From: Pseudomonas sp. dw_358
GTDB lineage: Bacteria > Pseudomonadota > Gammaproteobacteria > Pseudomonadales > Pseudomonadaceae
Length of the DNA stretch: 64,000 nt
NCBI RefSeq assembly: GCF_018449655.1
Contig: NZ_JAAVUX010000001.1
Coordinates: 698,245-762,244 of the forward strand
Reading direction: 5' to 3'
Below the pieces are notes generated by a model that was not told the origin of the DNA, did not search any database, and saw only the letters and a program-made list of their open reading frames with translations. Below are positions 20,206 to 30,589 of this stretch, in pieces. Within the stretch, counting starts at the first letter, position 1; each line of letters begins with the position of its first letter. Both the position numbers and the translations under genes were made by a program.

Positions 20206-22026
20206 TCAGTTCTTGGCTTTCTTGGCAGCGCGGGTACGCTCGCTTTCGTCCAGGATCTTCTTGCGAAGACGGATGGATTTGGGAGTGACTTCGCACAGCT
20301 CGTCGTCCTGGATGAATTCCAGAGCCTGTTCCAGGGTGAAACGAACCGGCGGAACCAGAGCGATGGTTTCGTCTTTGCCCGAAGCACGCATGTTATCGAG
20401 CTTCTTGCCCTTGGTAGGGTTGATGCCCAGGTCGTTGTCACGGCTGTTCAAGCCCACGATCTGACCGTTGTAGATTTCCTGACCGTGTTCGACGAACAGC
20501 TTGCCGCGCGCCTGCAGGGTTTCCAGGGAGTAGGTCAGCGCCTTGCCGGTTTCAACCGAAACCAGAACGCCGTTCTGACGGCCCGATACGTCGCCCGACT
20601 TCATGGTGTCGTAGCGGTCGAAGATCGAGGTCAGGATGCCTGCACCGGAGGTCAGGGTCAGGAACTCGTTACGGAAGCCGATCAGACCGCGCGCAGGAAT
20701 GTTGTATTCCAGGCGAACGCGACCCTTGCCATCCGGAACCATGTTGGTCAGATCGCCTTTGCGCAGACCCATTTGCTCCATGATGGCGCCTTGGGATTCT
20801 TCTGGCAGGTCGATGGTGACGTTTTCAAAGGGTTCCTGCTTCACGCCGTCAACCACACGGATGATCACTTCAGGACGACCAACGCCCATCTCGAAGCCTT
20901 CGCGACGCATGGTTTCGATCAGTACCGAGAGGTGCAGCTCGCCACGGCCGGAGACCTTGAACTTGTCAGCCGAGTCGCCTTCTTCAACGCGCAGTGCCAC
21001 GTTGTACAACAGCTCTTTGTCCAGACGTTCCTTGATGTTACGGGAAGTCACGAACTTGCCTTCTTTACCGCAGAATGGCGAATCGTTGACCTGGAAGGTC
21101 ATGGATACGGTCGGCTCGTCAACGGTCAACGGCACCATGGCTTCCACGTTCAGCGGGTCGCACAGGGTGTCGGAGATGAACAGCGAGTCCATGCCGCTGA
21201 TGCAGACGATGTCGCCGGCAGCCGCTTCTTCAACGTCGATGCGGTGCAGACCGTGGTGACCCATCAATTTCAGGATACGGCCGTTACGGCGCTTGCCGTC
21301 GGCGCCGATCGCCACAACCGGGGTGTTCGGCTTGACGCGACCACGGGCGATACGGCCAACGCCGATGACGCCCAGGAAGCTGTTGTAGTCCAGTGCCGAG
21401 ATCTGCATCTGGAAAGCGCCGTCACGGTCGACCTTGGGGGCCGGTACGTTGTCGACGATCGACTGGTACAGCGGGGTCATGTCTTCAGCCATGTCGGTGT
21501 GTTCCAGACCGGCAATGCCGTTCAGGGCCGAGGCGTAGACGACTTTGAAGTCCAGCTGTTCTTCGGTGGCACCGAGGTTGTCGAACAGGTCGAAGATCTG
21601 GTCCAGAACCCAGTCCGGACGCGCGCCTGGACGGTCGACCTTGTTGATCACCACGATCGGACGCAGGCCGGCTTCGAAAGCCTTCTTGGTCACGAAACGG
21701 GTTTGCGGCATAGGGCCGTCCTGGGCATCGACCAGCAGCAGCACGGAGTCGACCATCGACATCACGCGCTCTACTTCACCGCCGAAGTCGGCGTGGCCCG
21801 GGGTATCCACGATGTTGATGTGGTAGCCGTTCCAGTTGATGGCGGTGTTCTTGGCCAGAATGGTAATGCCGCGCTCTTTTTCCTGGTCGTTGGAGTCCAT
21901 CACGCGCTCGTCGTTGAGCTCGTTGCGCTCCAGGGTGCCGGATTGACGCAGCAGCTTGTCGACCAGGGTAGTTTTGCCATGGTCAACGTGAGCAATGATG
22001 GCGATGTTGCGTAGATTTTCGATCAC
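20206..22026 (-). CDS. typA: Translational GTPase TypA/BipA
   Basis: Ribosome-associated GTPase needed for growth at low temperature and under stress. 606 aa, matching E. coli BipA. The G1 motif is [15 protein letters not shown] (residues 11-25), G2 is in KERGITI, G3 VDTPGHADF and G4 INKVDRPG; then come EF-G-like domains III/V and the TypA-specific C-terminus ([21 protein letters not shown]). GTG 22026 was chosen since [20 protein letters not shown] is the conserved N-terminus; GAG lies 8 bases upstream. A longer in-frame ATG at 22083 adds residues unlike the family. Confidence 0.97.
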   Translation of the reverse strand: MIENLRNIAIIAHVDHGKTTLVDKLLRQSGTLERNELNDERVMDSNDQEKERGITILAKNTAINWNGYHINIVDTPGHADFGGEVERVMSMVDSVLLLVDAQDGPMPQTRFVTKKAFEAGLRPIVVINKVDRPGARPDWVLDQIFDLFDNLGATEEQLDFKVVYASALNGIAGLEHTDMAEDMTPLYQSIVDNVPAPKVDRDGAFQMQISALDYNSFLGVIGVGRIARGRVKPNTPVVAIGADGKRRNGRILKLMGHHGLHRIDVEEAAAGDIVCISGMDSLFISDTLCDPLNVEAMVPLTVDEPTVSMTFQVNDSPFCGKEGKFVTSRNIKERLDKELLYNVALRVEEGDSADKFKVSGRGELHLSVLIETMRREGFEMGVGRPEVIIRVVDGVKQEPFENVTIDLPEESQGAIMEQMGLRKGDLTNMVPDGKGRVRLEYNIPARGLIGFRNEFLTLTSGAGILTSIFDRYDTMKSGDVSGRQNGVLVSVETGKALTYSLETLQARGKLFVEHGQEIYNGQIVGLNSRDNDLGINPTKGKKLDNMRASGKDETIALVPPVRFTLEQALEFIQDDELCEVTPKSIRLRKKILDESERTRAAKKAKN

Positions 22027-22168
22027 TTGTGTATCTCGATCAGAGGATTCGGTGTGCTGACAGGTTGTGGCAGCGATTATCAATTAAGGCCGGCAGTGCC
22101 GTACGACAGGGTCGACGGCAGCGTCGGGGGGCCGGTGACGCAGGCCACAGGCAAACAGCCCCGGGCTC

Positions 22169-23623
22169 TTAGCTCGGTCTATAAACGCGCACATTGGCAT
22201 ACCCCTCACTGAGCAAATGATGGGCATGCAGGCGACTCATCACGCCTTTGTCGCAATACAACAGGTACTGGCGAGTCTCATCCAGTTCCTTGAAACGGCT
22301 GTTCAGGGCATAAAAAGGCAGTGCCTTGACTTCAATGCCTTCGAGCTCGAGCGGCTCGTCTTCCTGCGCATGGGGATGACGGATATCGACAACCACCTGG
22401 CCGGCCAGCACCTGGGCGACTTCCTCGATTTCGATATCGCGACCCAGCTCGTTGATCACTTCGTCGATCGACACCAGCCGGGCGTTCGTCAGGGCGCGCT
22501 CCAGCACGGCCATGTCGAACTGCTGCTCTTCGTACTTCACCCGCGGCAACTTGGCGTTGGTCGTGGGGTTGACCGAGATCACGCCACAGTATTCGGGCAT
22601 GTGCCGGGCGAAATCGGCCGTGCCGATTTCCGTGGCCTGGTCGATGATGTCCTGCTTGTGACTGGCCAGCAGCGGGCGCAGTACAAGCTTCTCGGTGGCA
22701 GAATCGATCACCGAAAGGTTCGGCAGGGTCTGGCTGGACACTTGGGAAATCGCTTCACCGGTGACCAGCGCGTCGATCTGCAGGCGGTCGGCCATAACGG
22801 TTGCCGCGCGCAACATCATACGCTTGAGTATGACGCCCATGTGACTGTTGTCGACTTTACCCAGGATTTCTCCGACGACTTCCTCGAACGGCACGCTGAT
22901 AAACAGCACGCGCTGGGAGCTGCCGTACTTCTTCCAGAGGTAGTGCGCAACCTCCATGACGCCCAGTTCATGGGCCCGGCCACCGAGGTTGAAGAAACAG
23001 AAGTGGGTCATGAGGCCGCGCCGCATCATCTGATAGGCGGCAACCGTGGAGTCGAAGCCGCCGGACATCAGTACCAGGGTCTGCTCCAGCGCGCCGAGCG
23101 GGTAGCCGCCCATGCCGGGGTGCTGACTGTGGATGATGAAGAGGCGCTGGTCGCGAATTTCCATGCGCACTTCGACCTGCGGCTGCTTGAGGTCGATACC
23201 GGCCGCCCCGCAGCGCTGGCGCAGCTGACTGCCGACATGACGCTCGACATCCATCGAACTGAAGGTATGACGCCCGGCCCGCTTGCAGCGCACCGCGAAC
23301 ATCTTGCCACTCAGTTGTGCGCCGAAGTGCTCTTCGCAACGGGCGAGGATGTCATCCATCTCCCCCAGCGGGTATTCGTCCACTTGCAAAAAATGGGTAA
23401 TGCCGGGAATGCAGCCGAGGCGCTCGGTGATTTCACGGAGCACCTTGGCATCGTCAACGCGGGTCTGAACCTCGAGATTGTCCCACACACCGTTCACCAC
23501 CAGCTGCGGATCCAGATCGCGGACAACCGTGCGGATGTTGCGGGCGAGCTGCTTGATAAAGCGCTTGCGCACCGGCGGGCTCTTGATGGTGATCTCTGGA
23601 AAGACTTTTACGATAAGTTTCAT
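22169..23623 (-). CDS. thiI: tRNA 4-thiouridine synthase / thiamine thiazole sulphurtransferase
   Basis: Transfers sulphur to U8 of tRNA and, in many bacteria, to ThiS for thiazole synthesis. 484 aa with an NFLD/THUMP N-terminal region (1-165), a PP-loop ATPase [19 protein letters not shown] (near 185), and a C-terminal rhodanese domain whose Cys is in [18 protein letters not shown] (near residue 457). The complete gamma-proteobacterial architecture is present. No strong ribosome site precedes ATG 23623. It is divergent from glnA. Confidence 0.95.
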   Translation of the reverse strand: MKLIVKVFPEITIKSPPVRKRFIKQLARNIRTVVRDLDPQLVVNGVWDNLEVQTRVDDAKVLREITERLGCIPGITHFLQVDEYPLGEMDDILARCEEHFGAQLSGKMFAVRCKRAGRHTFSSMDVERHVGSQLRQRCGAAGIDLKQPQVEVRMEIRDQRLFIIHSQHPGMGGYPLGALEQTLVLMSGGFDSTVAAYQMMRRGLMTHFCFFNLGGRAHELGVMEVAHYLWKKYGSSQRVLFISVPFEEVVGEILGKVDNSHMGVILKRMMLRAATVMADRLQIDALVTGEAISQVSSQTLPNLSVIDSATEKLVLRPLLASHKQDIIDQATEIGTADFARHMPEYCGVISVNPTTNAKLPRVKYEEQQFDMAVLERALTNARLVSIDEVINELGRDIEIEEVAQVLAGQVVVDIRHPHAQEDEPLELEGIEVKALPFYALNSRFKELDETRQYLLYCDKGVMSRLHAHHLLSEGYANVRVYRPS

Positions 23624-23850
23624 ACAATTAGGTCAGAAAACCGCGCGCGTGGTGCCAGCTGAAAAAGTGGGGGGCGGATTATAGCGGAAATTGCTCAAGG
23701 TTTAACCAATTATTGTAAGCCGGGTTTGTGCAGCACCAAAACAGGGCGGACCTGAAAATACGCGCATCAAAACAGTGCCGGCAAAAATCAAAAACGACCC
23801 TGCAAGGCCCTGAAAGCGACTGTTTCAGGCAAAAAACCCATCTCGGGGCA

Positions 23851-23867
23851 CTGGCATGCAAATTGCT
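23851..23867 (+). promoter_or_regulatory. Sigma-54 promoter of glnA
   Basis: CTGGCATGCAAATTGCT matches the -24/-12 consensus, with GG and GC separated by exactly 10 bases. It lies 96 bases before the glnA ATG. Upstream, TTTGTGC and GCACCAAAA at about 23725-23741 resemble half sites for NtrC, which is encoded 4 kb downstream. The rest of the 340-bp gap between thiI and glnA is AT-rich with no other gene seen. Confidence 0.85.
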
Positions 23868-23963
23868 CCCTTGTGAGGCAGGTTGCCTTGGACGACTATC
23901 GCGCCCGGCATCACTCATTACGGGGCTCTCCATAACAAGGCCCCCATCCACCCGGAGGACACT

Positions 23964-25370
23964 ATGTCGAAGTCGGTTCAACTCATCAAAGATCATGACG
24001 TAAAGTGGATTGATCTGCGCTTCACTGACACCAAAGGCAAGCAGCAGCACGTCACCATGCCAGCGCGCGACGCACTGGACGACGATTTCTTTGAAGTCGG
24101 CAAGATGTTCGACGGCTCCTCCATTGCTGGCTGGAAAGGCATTGAAGCCTCCGACATGATCCTGCTGCCGGACGACGAGACCGCTGTACTGGACCCGTTC
24201 ACCGAAGAGCCCACCCTGATCCTGGTCTGCGACGTCATCGAACCGTCGACCATGCAAGGCTATGACCGCGACCCGCGCGCCATCGCTCACCGCGCCGAAG
24301 AATATCTGAAGAGCACTGGCATCGGTGACACCGTTTTCGTCGGCCCAGAGCCAGAATTCTTCATTTTCGACGAAGTCAAGTTCAAGTCCGACATTTCCGG
24401 CTCCATGTTCAAGATCTACTCCGAACAAGCGGCCTGGATGACCGACGGCGACGTCGACGGCGGCAACAAAGGCCACCGCCCAGGCATTAAAGGCGGCTAC
24501 TTCCCGCTGCCACCGGTTGACCACGACCACGAAATCCGTACTGCCATGTGCAACGCACTGGAAGAAATGGGCCAATTCGTCGAAGTTCACCACCACGAAG
24601 TGGCCACCGCTGGCCAGAACGAAATCGGTGTGCGTTTCAACACCCTGGTCAAGAAAGCCGACGAAGTTCAGACCCTGAAGTACTGCGTACACAACGTTGC
24701 CGATGCTTATGGCCGTACCGCTACCTTCATGCCCAAGCCTCTGTATGGCGATAACGGTTCGGGTATGCACGTTCACATGTCCATCTCCAAAGATGGCAAG
24801 AACACCTTCGCTGGCGAAGGCTATGCCGGTCTGTCCGATACCGCTCTTTACTTCATCGGCGGCATCATCAAGCACGGCAAGGCACTGAACGGCTTCACCA
24901 ACCCGGCCACCAACTCCTACAAGCGTCTGGTCCCAGGTTTCGAAGCGCCAGTGATGCTGGCCTACTCGGCTCGCAACCGTTCCGCCTCGATCCGTATTCC
25001 TTACGTCTCCAGCCCTAAAGGCCGTCGTATCGAAGCACGCTTCCCGGATCCGGCTGCCAACCCGTACCTGGCTTTCGCAGCGCTGCTGATGGCTGGCCTG
25101 GACGGCATTCAGAACAAGATCCACCCTGGCGATGCGGCCGACAAAAACTTGTACGACCTGCCGCCTGAAGAGGCTGCAGAGATCCCACAAGTGTGCGGCA
25201 GCCTGAAAGAAGCCCTGGAAGAGCTGGACAAAGGTCGTGCGTTTCTGACCAAAGGCGGCGTTTTCAGTGACGACTTCATCGATGCCTACATCGAGCTGAA
25301 AAGCGAAGAAGAAATCAAGGTACGTACCTTCGTACACCCTCTGGAATACGACCTGTACTACAGCGTCTGA
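23964..25370 (+). CDS. glnA: Glutamine synthetase type I
   Basis: ATP-dependent amidation of glutamate; central nitrogen assimilation enzyme, dodecameric and cytosolic. 468 aa. Catalytic blocks are [62 protein letters not shown] and the adenylylation segment NLYDLPPEE (Tyr near 398), so activity is probably controlled by GlnE. GGAGG sits 5 bases before ATG 23964. The sigma-54 promoter and the nearby ntrBC indicate induction under nitrogen limitation. Confidence 0.98.
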   Translation: MSKSVQLIKDHDVKWIDLRFTDTKGKQQHVTMPARDALDDDFFEVGKMFDGSSIAGWKGIEASDMILLPDDETAVLDPFTEEPTLILVCDVIEPSTMQGYDRDPRAIAHRAEEYLKSTGIGDTVFVGPEPEFFIFDEVKFKSDISGSMFKIYSEQAAWMTDGDVDGGNKGHRPGIKGGYFPLPPVDHDHEIRTAMCNALEEMGQFVEVHHHEVATAGQNEIGVRFNTLVKKADEVQTLKYCVHNVADAYGRTATFMPKPLYGDNGSGMHVHMSISKDGKNTFAGEGYAGLSDTALYFIGGIIKHGKALNGFTNPATNSYKRLVPGFEAPVMLAYSARNRSASIRIPYVSSPKGRRIEARFPDPAANPYLAFAALLMAGLDGIQNKIHPGDAADKNLYDLPPEEAAEIPQVCGSLKEALEELDKGRAFLTKGGVFSDDFIDAYIELKSEEEIKVRTFVHPLEYDLYYSV

Positions 25371-25386
25371 TCCCGCTTGATTGAAA

Positions 25387-25415
25387 GAAGGCCTCCCTCG
25401 GGAGGTCTTTTTTTT
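25387..25415 (+). terminator. Rho-independent terminator of glnA
   Basis: AGGCCTCCCTCGGGAGGTCT forms a stem-loop followed by a run of eight to nine T, starting 16 bases after the glnA stop codon. Confidence 0.9.
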
Positions 25416-25538
25416 GGGCGCTCGATACAGCCTCGCAACAGGTTGCGCGAGCCTGGGCGGGCGATGTGTTCTATGCTGTGCAAGTCGGTCGCCACCCCTG
25501 CAGGTGCCTCCATTTCACACGATCCAGGTAAGCCGTCC

Positions 25539-26099
25539 ATGCGCCCACTGCTGCTCTTATTCGCCTTGTCTTTTGCTTTGCCGGCATCGGCGCAGATCTA
25601 TAAATACATCGATGCCGACGGCCACACGGCCTTCAGCAGCCAGCCGCCAAACGGTACCAAGGCCGAACCGATCGACCTGCAACCCCTGCCCAACGTGCAG
25701 ACGCCGCCCAGCGATGGCGCCGCACCCACCCCAAGCGCCCCGGCAGCGGCAGGCAAGAACCCCGTCAGCGGCCCCAGCACACCTGTCGCGCCTGGCACCA
25801 AGGCGCTGCCCTACCAGCGCCTGGCGCTGACCGACCTGCCTACCGCTGAAGCCCTGCGCGCCAACAACGGCTCGTTTACCGTGGGCGTCGATGTGTCGCC
25901 GGCCTTGAGCGGCACTCGTCTGGTCCGCCTGGTGCTGGACGGCGAGATCTACGGCAACCCGACCAACCAGGTCAAGGGCCTGCAGTTGACCAACCTCGAT
26001 CGTGGTGACCACTCGCTGGCGGTGCAGGTGGTCGACGGCGATCAGATCATCCAGCAAAGCGGCGATGTCGACTTCACGGTACAGCGAGTTCATCAGTGA
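25539..26099 (+). CDS. DUF4124 domain-containing secreted protein
   Basis: 186 aa. Signal peptide MRPLLLLFALSFALPASA, then the DUF4124 motif QIYKYIDADGHTAFSSQPP directly after cleavage. A Pro/Ala/Ser-rich linker (about 55-95) leads into a beta-rich C-terminal domain (VDVSPALSGTRLVRLVLDGEIYG). Periplasmic and of unknown role. ATG 25539 has AGGTAAG about 9 bases upstream. It overlaps the next gene, a paralogue, by four bases; both sit between glnA and ntrB as in other pseudomonads. Confidence 0.85.
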   Translation: MRPLLLLFALSFALPASAQIYKYIDADGHTAFSSQPPNGTKAEPIDLQPLPNVQTPPSDGAAPTPSAPAAAGKNPVSGPSTPVAPGTKALPYQRLALTDLPTAEALRANNGSFTVGVDVSPALSGTRLVRLVLDGEIYGNPTNQVKGLQLTNLDRGDHSLAVQVVDGDQIIQQSGDVDFTVQRVHQ

Positions 26100-26704
26100 G
26101 GGCAGCCGAACGGTTTGTGCTGTGCCTGCTTTGCCTGATGCCGTTTCATTGCACCCTGGCCGCCACGGTCTACACCTACAAGGACGCCGACGGCAACACC
26201 GTATTCACCGATCAGGCGCGACCGGGGGCCAGGCGCATCGACGTGACGCCGACCAACAGTGTGGAATCCACGCCCAAACCCGTGCACCGCGTTGCCCCAT
26301 CGGCGCCCCCGCCGCCCGTGCAACAGCAATATCAGATGCTGCGGATTCTCACGCCACTGCCTGATACCAGCGTGCAGCAGGAAGATGGCGCGATGATCGT
26401 GACCTTGGCCAGCGACCCAGCCTTGTACCCTGGCAACTATTACCGCGTGCTCATCGATGACAACCCGGCGGGCGACCCCAGCCCCAGCCCCGTGTTCCCG
26501 CTGCAGAACATAGACCGTGGCGCCCACCAGCTTTCTGCGGAGATCATCGACGACCGCGGCCACGTCATCGAGCGCACCCCCAACCAGCCGTTCTTCATGC
26601 AGCGCATCTCGCTGTCGCAGAAGCGTCGCGTCCACCCCTGCCAGACCGCCGACTATGGTGTGCGCCCGGAATGTCCGCTGTCGGCCAAGCCGGCCGACGA
26701 TTGA
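26096..26704 (+). CDS. DUF4124 domain-containing secreted protein (paralogue)
   Basis: 202 aa starting at GTG 26096, whose bases overlap the TGA of the preceding gene, so it is coupled to it. Signal peptide to about residue 22 (FVLCLLCLMPFHCTLAA), then VYTYKDADGNTVFTDQARPG, the DUF4124 motif. A proline-rich linker and a beta-rich C-terminal domain (ALYPGNYYRVLIDDNPAGD) follow, the same layout as its neighbour. Probably an ancient tandem duplication. Function unknown. Confidence 0.85.
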   Translation: MRAAERFVLCLLCLMPFHCTLAATVYTYKDADGNTVFTDQARPGARRIDVTPTNSVESTPKPVHRVAPSAPPPPVQQQYQMLRILTPLPDTSVQQEDGAMIVTLASDPALYPGNYYRVLIDDNPAGDPSPSPVFPLQNIDRGAHQLSAEIIDDRGHVIERTPNQPFFMQRISLSQKRRVHPCQTADYGVRPECPLSAKPADD

Positions 26705-26958
26705 CTGGTCAAGCGCCCCTGTTTGGTGCATAAACGCGTGGCGGTCGCGCCATGCTTGCCCATCTTCACCCGCATTTGCCCATCGCAGGGCAAAGCCGCT
26801 CGGGAAATGGGCCGTCATTGCGCCTCGCCGGACAATTCGCGCTTCTTTTCGGAGCTTTGGTTTAGTTTTTGCAGTTTAAGTGCATCAGCGAATTATCGAC
26901 GCGCGCGACTCGGACCTTACCGAGGCTGCAATGTGCCAAAAGAGGTCAACGACATCTA

Positions 26959-28044
26959 ATGACCATCAGTGATGCACTGCACCGACTGTTACTCGACAAC
27001 CTGACCACTGCCACCATTTTGCTCAACTCCGAACTGCGGCTTGAGTACATGAACCCCGCAGCGGAGATGCTGCTGGCCATCAGTGGCCAGCGCAGCCATG
27101 GCCAGTTCATCAGCGAGTTGTTCACCGAGTCGGTCGAAGCCCTCAACTCCCTGCGCCAGGCCGTGGAACAAGCGCACCCGTTCACCAAGCGCGAAGCCAT
27201 GCTCACCGCCCTCACCGGCCAGACCCTCACCGTCGATTACGCGGTCACCCCGATCCTCAGCCACGGTGAAACCCTGTTGTTGCTGGAGGTTCACCCACGC
27301 GATCGACTGCTGCGCATCACCAAGGAAGAAGCGCAACTGTCCAAGCAGGAAACCACCAAGATGCTGGTGCGCGGCCTGGCCCACGAGATCAAGAACCCGC
27401 TGGGCGGCATCCGTGGCGCAGCACAACTGCTTGCCCGCGAACTGCCCGAAGAAAGCCTCAAGGACTACACCAACGTCATCATCGAAGAAGCCGACCGCCT
27501 GCGTAACCTGGTAGACCGGATGCTCGGCTCCAACAAGCTGCCGTCCCTGGCAATGACCAACATCCATGAAGTGCTGGAACGGGTGTGCAGCCTGGTCGAG
27601 GCGGAAAGCCAAGGCTGCATCACTTTGGTGCGCGACTACGACCCAAGCATCCCGGACGTGTTGATCGACCGGGAACAAATGATTCAGGCCGTGCTCAACA
27701 TTGTGCGTAATGCCATGCAGGCCATCAGTGGCCAGAACGAACTGCGGCTGGGCCGCATCAGCCTGCGCACCCGAGCGATGCGCCAGTTCACCATCGGCCA
27801 CACGCGGCACCGGCTGGTCAGCAAAATCGAAATCATCGACAACGGGCCGGGTATTCCGGCCGAACTGCAGGAAACCATTTTTTACCCCATGGTCAGCGGG
27901 CGCCCGGATGGCACCGGCCTTGGCCTGGCAATCACCCAGAACATAATCAGTCAGCACCAGGGGCTGATCGAGTGTGAAAGCCATCCTGGCCACACCACAT
28001 TCTCGATCTTCCTGCCGCTGGAACAAGGAGCCGCTTCGTCATGA
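26959..28044 (+). CDS. ntrB: Nitrogen regulation sensor kinase NtrB
   Basis: Cytosolic histidine kinase/phosphatase that phosphorylates NtrC when nitrogen is scarce and is switched to phosphatase by PII. 361 aa: N-terminal PAS domain (about 8-110), H-box with His142 in RGLAHEIKNPLGGIRGAA, N-box NIVRNAMQAI, and G-boxes IIDNGPGIP and DGTGLGLAIT. No transmembrane segment. ATG 26959 has only a distant AGAGGT. The stop overlaps the ntrC start by four bases. Confidence 0.97.
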   Translation: MTISDALHRLLLDNLTTATILLNSELRLEYMNPAAEMLLAISGQRSHGQFISELFTESVEALNSLRQAVEQAHPFTKREAMLTALTGQTLTVDYAVTPILSHGETLLLLEVHPRDRLLRITKEEAQLSKQETTKMLVRGLAHEIKNPLGGIRGAAQLLARELPEESLKDYTNVIIEEADRLRNLVDRMLGSNKLPSLAMTNIHEVLERVCSLVEAESQGCITLVRDYDPSIPDVLIDREQMIQAVLNIVRNAMQAISGQNELRLGRISLRTRAMRQFTIGHTRHRLVSKIEIIDNGPGIPAELQETIFYPMVSGRPDGTGLGLAITQNIISQHQGLIECESHPGHTTFSIFLPLEQGAASS

Positions 28045-29477
28045 GTCGTAGTGAAACTGTCTGGATCGTCGATGACGACCGTTCCATCCGTTGGGTGCTG
28101 GAGAAGGCCCTGCAACAGGAAGGCATGACCACGCAAAGTTTCGACAGCGCCGACGGGGTCATGAGCCGCCTTGCCCGCCAGCAGCCTGACGTGATTATTT
28201 CCGATATCCGCATGCCGGGCGCCAGCGGCCTGGATCTGCTGGCACGCATTCGCGAACAGCATCCTCGTCTGCCGGTCATCATCATGACCGCGCATTCGGA
28301 CCTGGACAGCGCCGTGGCGTCGTATCAGGGCGGTGCATTCGAATACCTGCCAAAGCCGTTCGACGTCGACGAAGCAGTGTCCCTGGTCAAGCGCGCCAAC
28401 CAGCACGCCCAGGAACAGCAGGGCCTGCACGAAGTGCCGGCGTTGACCCGCACCCCGGAAATCATCGGCGAAGCGCCGGCGATGCAGGAAGTGTTTCGCG
28501 CCATCGGCCGTCTCAGCCACTCCAACATCACCGTATTGATCAACGGCGAGTCGGGTACCGGTAAAGAACTGGTGGCCCATGCGCTGCACCGCCACAGCCC
28601 ACGGGCGGCTTCGCCGTTCATTGCGCTGAACATGGCGGCGATCCCCAAGGATTTGATGGAGTCCGAACTGTTCGGCCACGAAAAGGGCGCGTTCACCGGT
28701 GCAGCCAACCTGCGCCGCGGGCGTTTCGAGCAGGCCGATGGTGGCACCTTGTTCCTCGATGAAATCGGTGACATGCCGGCGGATACCCAGACCCGTCTGT
28801 TGCGGGTGTTGGCCGATGGCGAGTTCTACCGCGTAGGCGGGCATACCCCGGTGAAGGTTGATGTACGAATCATCGCCGCGACCCACCAGAACCTCGAAAC
28901 CCTGGTGCATGCCGGCAAATTCCGTGAAGACTTGTTCCACCGTCTCAACGTGATCCGTATCCATATCCCGCGCATGTCCGACCGCCGCGAGGACATCCCG
29001 ACCCTCGCCCGGCATTTTCTCAGCCGCGCGGCCCAGGAGCTGGCCGTCGAGCCCAAGCTGCTGAAAAGCGAAACCGAGGAATACCTGAAGAACCTGCCGT
29101 GGCCCGGCAACGTGCGCCAGCTGGAAAATACCTGCCGCTGGATCACCGTCATGGCCTCGGGCCGTGAGGTGCACATCAGTGACCTTCCGCCGGAGCTACT
29201 GAGCCTGCCGCAGGACTCGGCCCCGGTCACCAACTGGGAACAGGCTCTGCGCCAATGGGCGGATCAGGCCTTGGCGCGTGGCCAGTCCAGCTTGCTGGAC
29301 AGCGCCGTGCCGAGCTTCGAACGGATCATGATCGAGACTGCCCTCAAGCACACCGCAGGCCGTCGCCGTGATGCTGCGGTGCTGCTGGGCTGGGGCCGCA
29401 ACACCTTGACGCGCAAGATCAAGGAGCTGGGGATGAAGATCGACGGCGGGGACGAGGACGACAGCGACGACGCTTGA
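28041..29477 (+). CDS. ntrC: Nitrogen regulation response regulator NtrC
   Basis: Sigma-54-dependent activator. 478 aa: receiver domain with acidic DDD at 11-13 and phospho-acceptor Asp55 in [12 protein letters not shown]+ domain with Walker [16 protein letters not shown], the GAFTGA loop in [21 protein letters not shown], and Walker [12 protein letters not shown]-terminal Fis-type helix-turn-helix ([23 protein letters not shown]). Likely targets in the window include the glnA promoter. Ends the ntrBC operon, followed by a terminator. Confidence 0.98.
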   Translation: MSRSETVWIVDDDRSIRWVLEKALQQEGMTTQSFDSADGVMSRLARQQPDVIISDIRMPGASGLDLLARIREQHPRLPVIIMTAHSDLDSAVASYQGGAFEYLPKPFDVDEAVSLVKRANQHAQEQQGLHEVPALTRTPEIIGEAPAMQEVFRAIGRLSHSNITVLINGESGTGKELVAHALHRHSPRAASPFIALNMAAIPKDLMESELFGHEKGAFTGAANLRRGRFEQADGGTLFLDEIGDMPADTQTRLLRVLADGEFYRVGGHTPVKVDVRIIAATHQNLETLVHAGKFREDLFHRLNVIRIHIPRMSDRREDIPTLARHFLSRAAQELAVEPKLLKSETEEYLKNLPWPGNVRQLENTCRWITVMASGREVHISDLPPELLSLPQDSAPVTNWEQALRQWADQALARGQSSLLDSAVPSFERIMIETALKHTAGRRRDAAVLLGWGRNTLTRKIKELGMKIDGGDEDDSDDA

Positions 29478-29492
29478 TTTCCTGCACCGTTT

Positions 29493-29525
29493 AAAAAAGC
29501 CCGCGACCTGGTCGCGGGCTTTTTT
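29493..29525 (+). terminator. Rho-independent terminator of ntrBC
   Basis: AAAAAAGCCCGCGACC and GGTCGCGGGCTTTTTT form a near-perfect stem with T-run, 15 bases after the ntrC stop codon. Confidence 0.92.
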
Positions 29526-29546
29526 ATGGGCCGCTGAACTTATAAA

Positions 29547-29600
29547 ACCGAGCTTGCTCGGGAAGCAGGCGACGCACTCTTCCTGAGCAAGCTCGGTCCT
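29547..29600. repeat. REPIN, GAGCTTGCTCGGGAA family
   Basis: ACCGAGCTTGCTCGGGAA and TTCCTGAGCAAGCTCGGT are inverted arms around an 18-base spacer, the same family as at 8643 and 63508. Located just after the ntrBC terminator. Confidence 0.88.
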
Positions 29601-29854
29601 AAAGGTTCAGCCAAAGGCTCACGCAAACTCACCAAAGAGTTCAAAAAATCTCCGCTTTTGTGCACTGAACCGATTCGATGCACCGCCGCAAGGCGTGCAG
29701 CCTGGGCGCAGCGCGAACCAAAAACCCTCGATTGAAAATTCTTCATACGCTCCGAGCCCCGCAGATCAAGGCCTGCAGAGCATTGAGACATTAAAACTGA
29801 AAACTGGCACGACCCCTGCAATAAGTAAATTACGAGTGAGTGATCACTCCCCAG

Positions 29855-30152
29855 TTTTGGGGACCTTGGTACAGGCAGGCCGGGGATTCCCTCTTTTACA
29901 CCGGGACGCGTGGCAACCATCGCCACACACTCCCGCCCTTTTGGGGACCTTGGTACAGGCAGGCCGGGGATTCCCTTCTTTACAACAGGACGTGTGGCAA
30001 CCATCGCCACACACTCCTGCCCTTTTGGGGACCTTGGTACAGGCAGGCCGGGGATTCCCTTCTTTACACCGGGACGTGTGGCATCCATCGCCACCCACTC
30101 CCACCCTTTTTGGGGACCTTGGTACAGGCAGGCCGGGGATTCCCTCTTTTAT
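29855..30152. repeat. 84-bp tandem repeat (three units plus a partial fourth)
   Basis: The block TTTTGGGGACCTTGGTACAG begins at 29855, 29939, 30023 and 30107, a period of 84 bases. Each unit continues through AGGCAGGCCGGGGATTCCCT and a GTGTGGC-N7-GCCACAC hairpin. The fourth copy is cut after about 45 bases and runs into the stop codon of the minus-strand gene at 30149. Units differ at only a few positions. Since 84 is divisible by three, reading frames stay open through the array on both strands, but none has a ribosome site or protein-like composition. The segment 29601-29854 before it holds no gene I can support. Confidence 0.92.
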
Positions 30153-30589
30153 TGCTCACGGAGAAGGATCTCCAGACGCCAGCGGCCATCTTCCTTCGCT
30201 CCACTCCACTCCCCATGCAATGGCCGCGCCGCCACCAGGTTCAAGAACAACCCTCGATCGCTGTGAGCCACTTCCCAGTTGGCAAACTTGCCGTTGACCA
30301 GCAATTGACCCTTCTGCGCTGTACCCTGGGCTGCAAAAACCATGGCCACGGCACCGTCCACGTGCTCGCCGTGCAGCTGGGTCTCATGGTTGAACCACAG
30401 CACCAGCCTGTCGGGCTGGGCCTGCACTTCTTCAAGCTCGGCCGGCGTGGGCGCGGTGAGGCGGCCAATCATCATGCCGACCATCAAGGCGAATAGCGCG
30501 ATGGAGCCCAATACACGGGGCCAGAGTTGCGAACGTTCCTTCGGATCGGGAGTAGAATGCTTGCCGCCCTTAAGTTCGGAGCCGTGCAT
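30149..30589 (-). CDS. Hypothetical single-span membrane protein
   Basis: 146 aa. Short basic N-terminus, then one transmembrane helix (VLGSIALFALMVGMMIGRLTA, about 26-46) and a periplasmic domain with RLVLWFNHETQLHGEHVDGAVAMVFAAQGTAQKGQLLVNG. I recall a similar uncharacterised gene at this position, between ntrC and trmL, in other pseudomonads. ATG 30589 lies in CATG shared with the divergent trmL start, leaving no intergenic space; AAGGA is 11 bases upstream. A later in-frame start near 30517 (TTG) cannot be excluded. Its stop codon abuts the tandem repeat. Confidence 0.7.
   Translation of the reverse strand: MHGSELKGGKHSTPDPKERSQLWPRVLGSIALFALMVGMMIGRLTAPTPAELEEVQAQPDRLVLWFNHETQLHGEHVDGAVAMVFAAQGTAQKGQLLVNGKFANWEVAHSDRGLFLNLVAARPLHGEWSGAKEDGRWRLEILLREQ

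Noticed and set aside
29540..30104. Minus-strand frames encoding a 28-residue repeat through the 84-bp array
   Set aside because: Open only because 84 is divisible by three; they cross the REPIN, lack ribosome sites and have equally open frames on the other strand.
29855..30152. Possible CRISPR array
   Set aside because: The whole 84-bp unit repeats; there are no unique spacers and no cas genes nearby.
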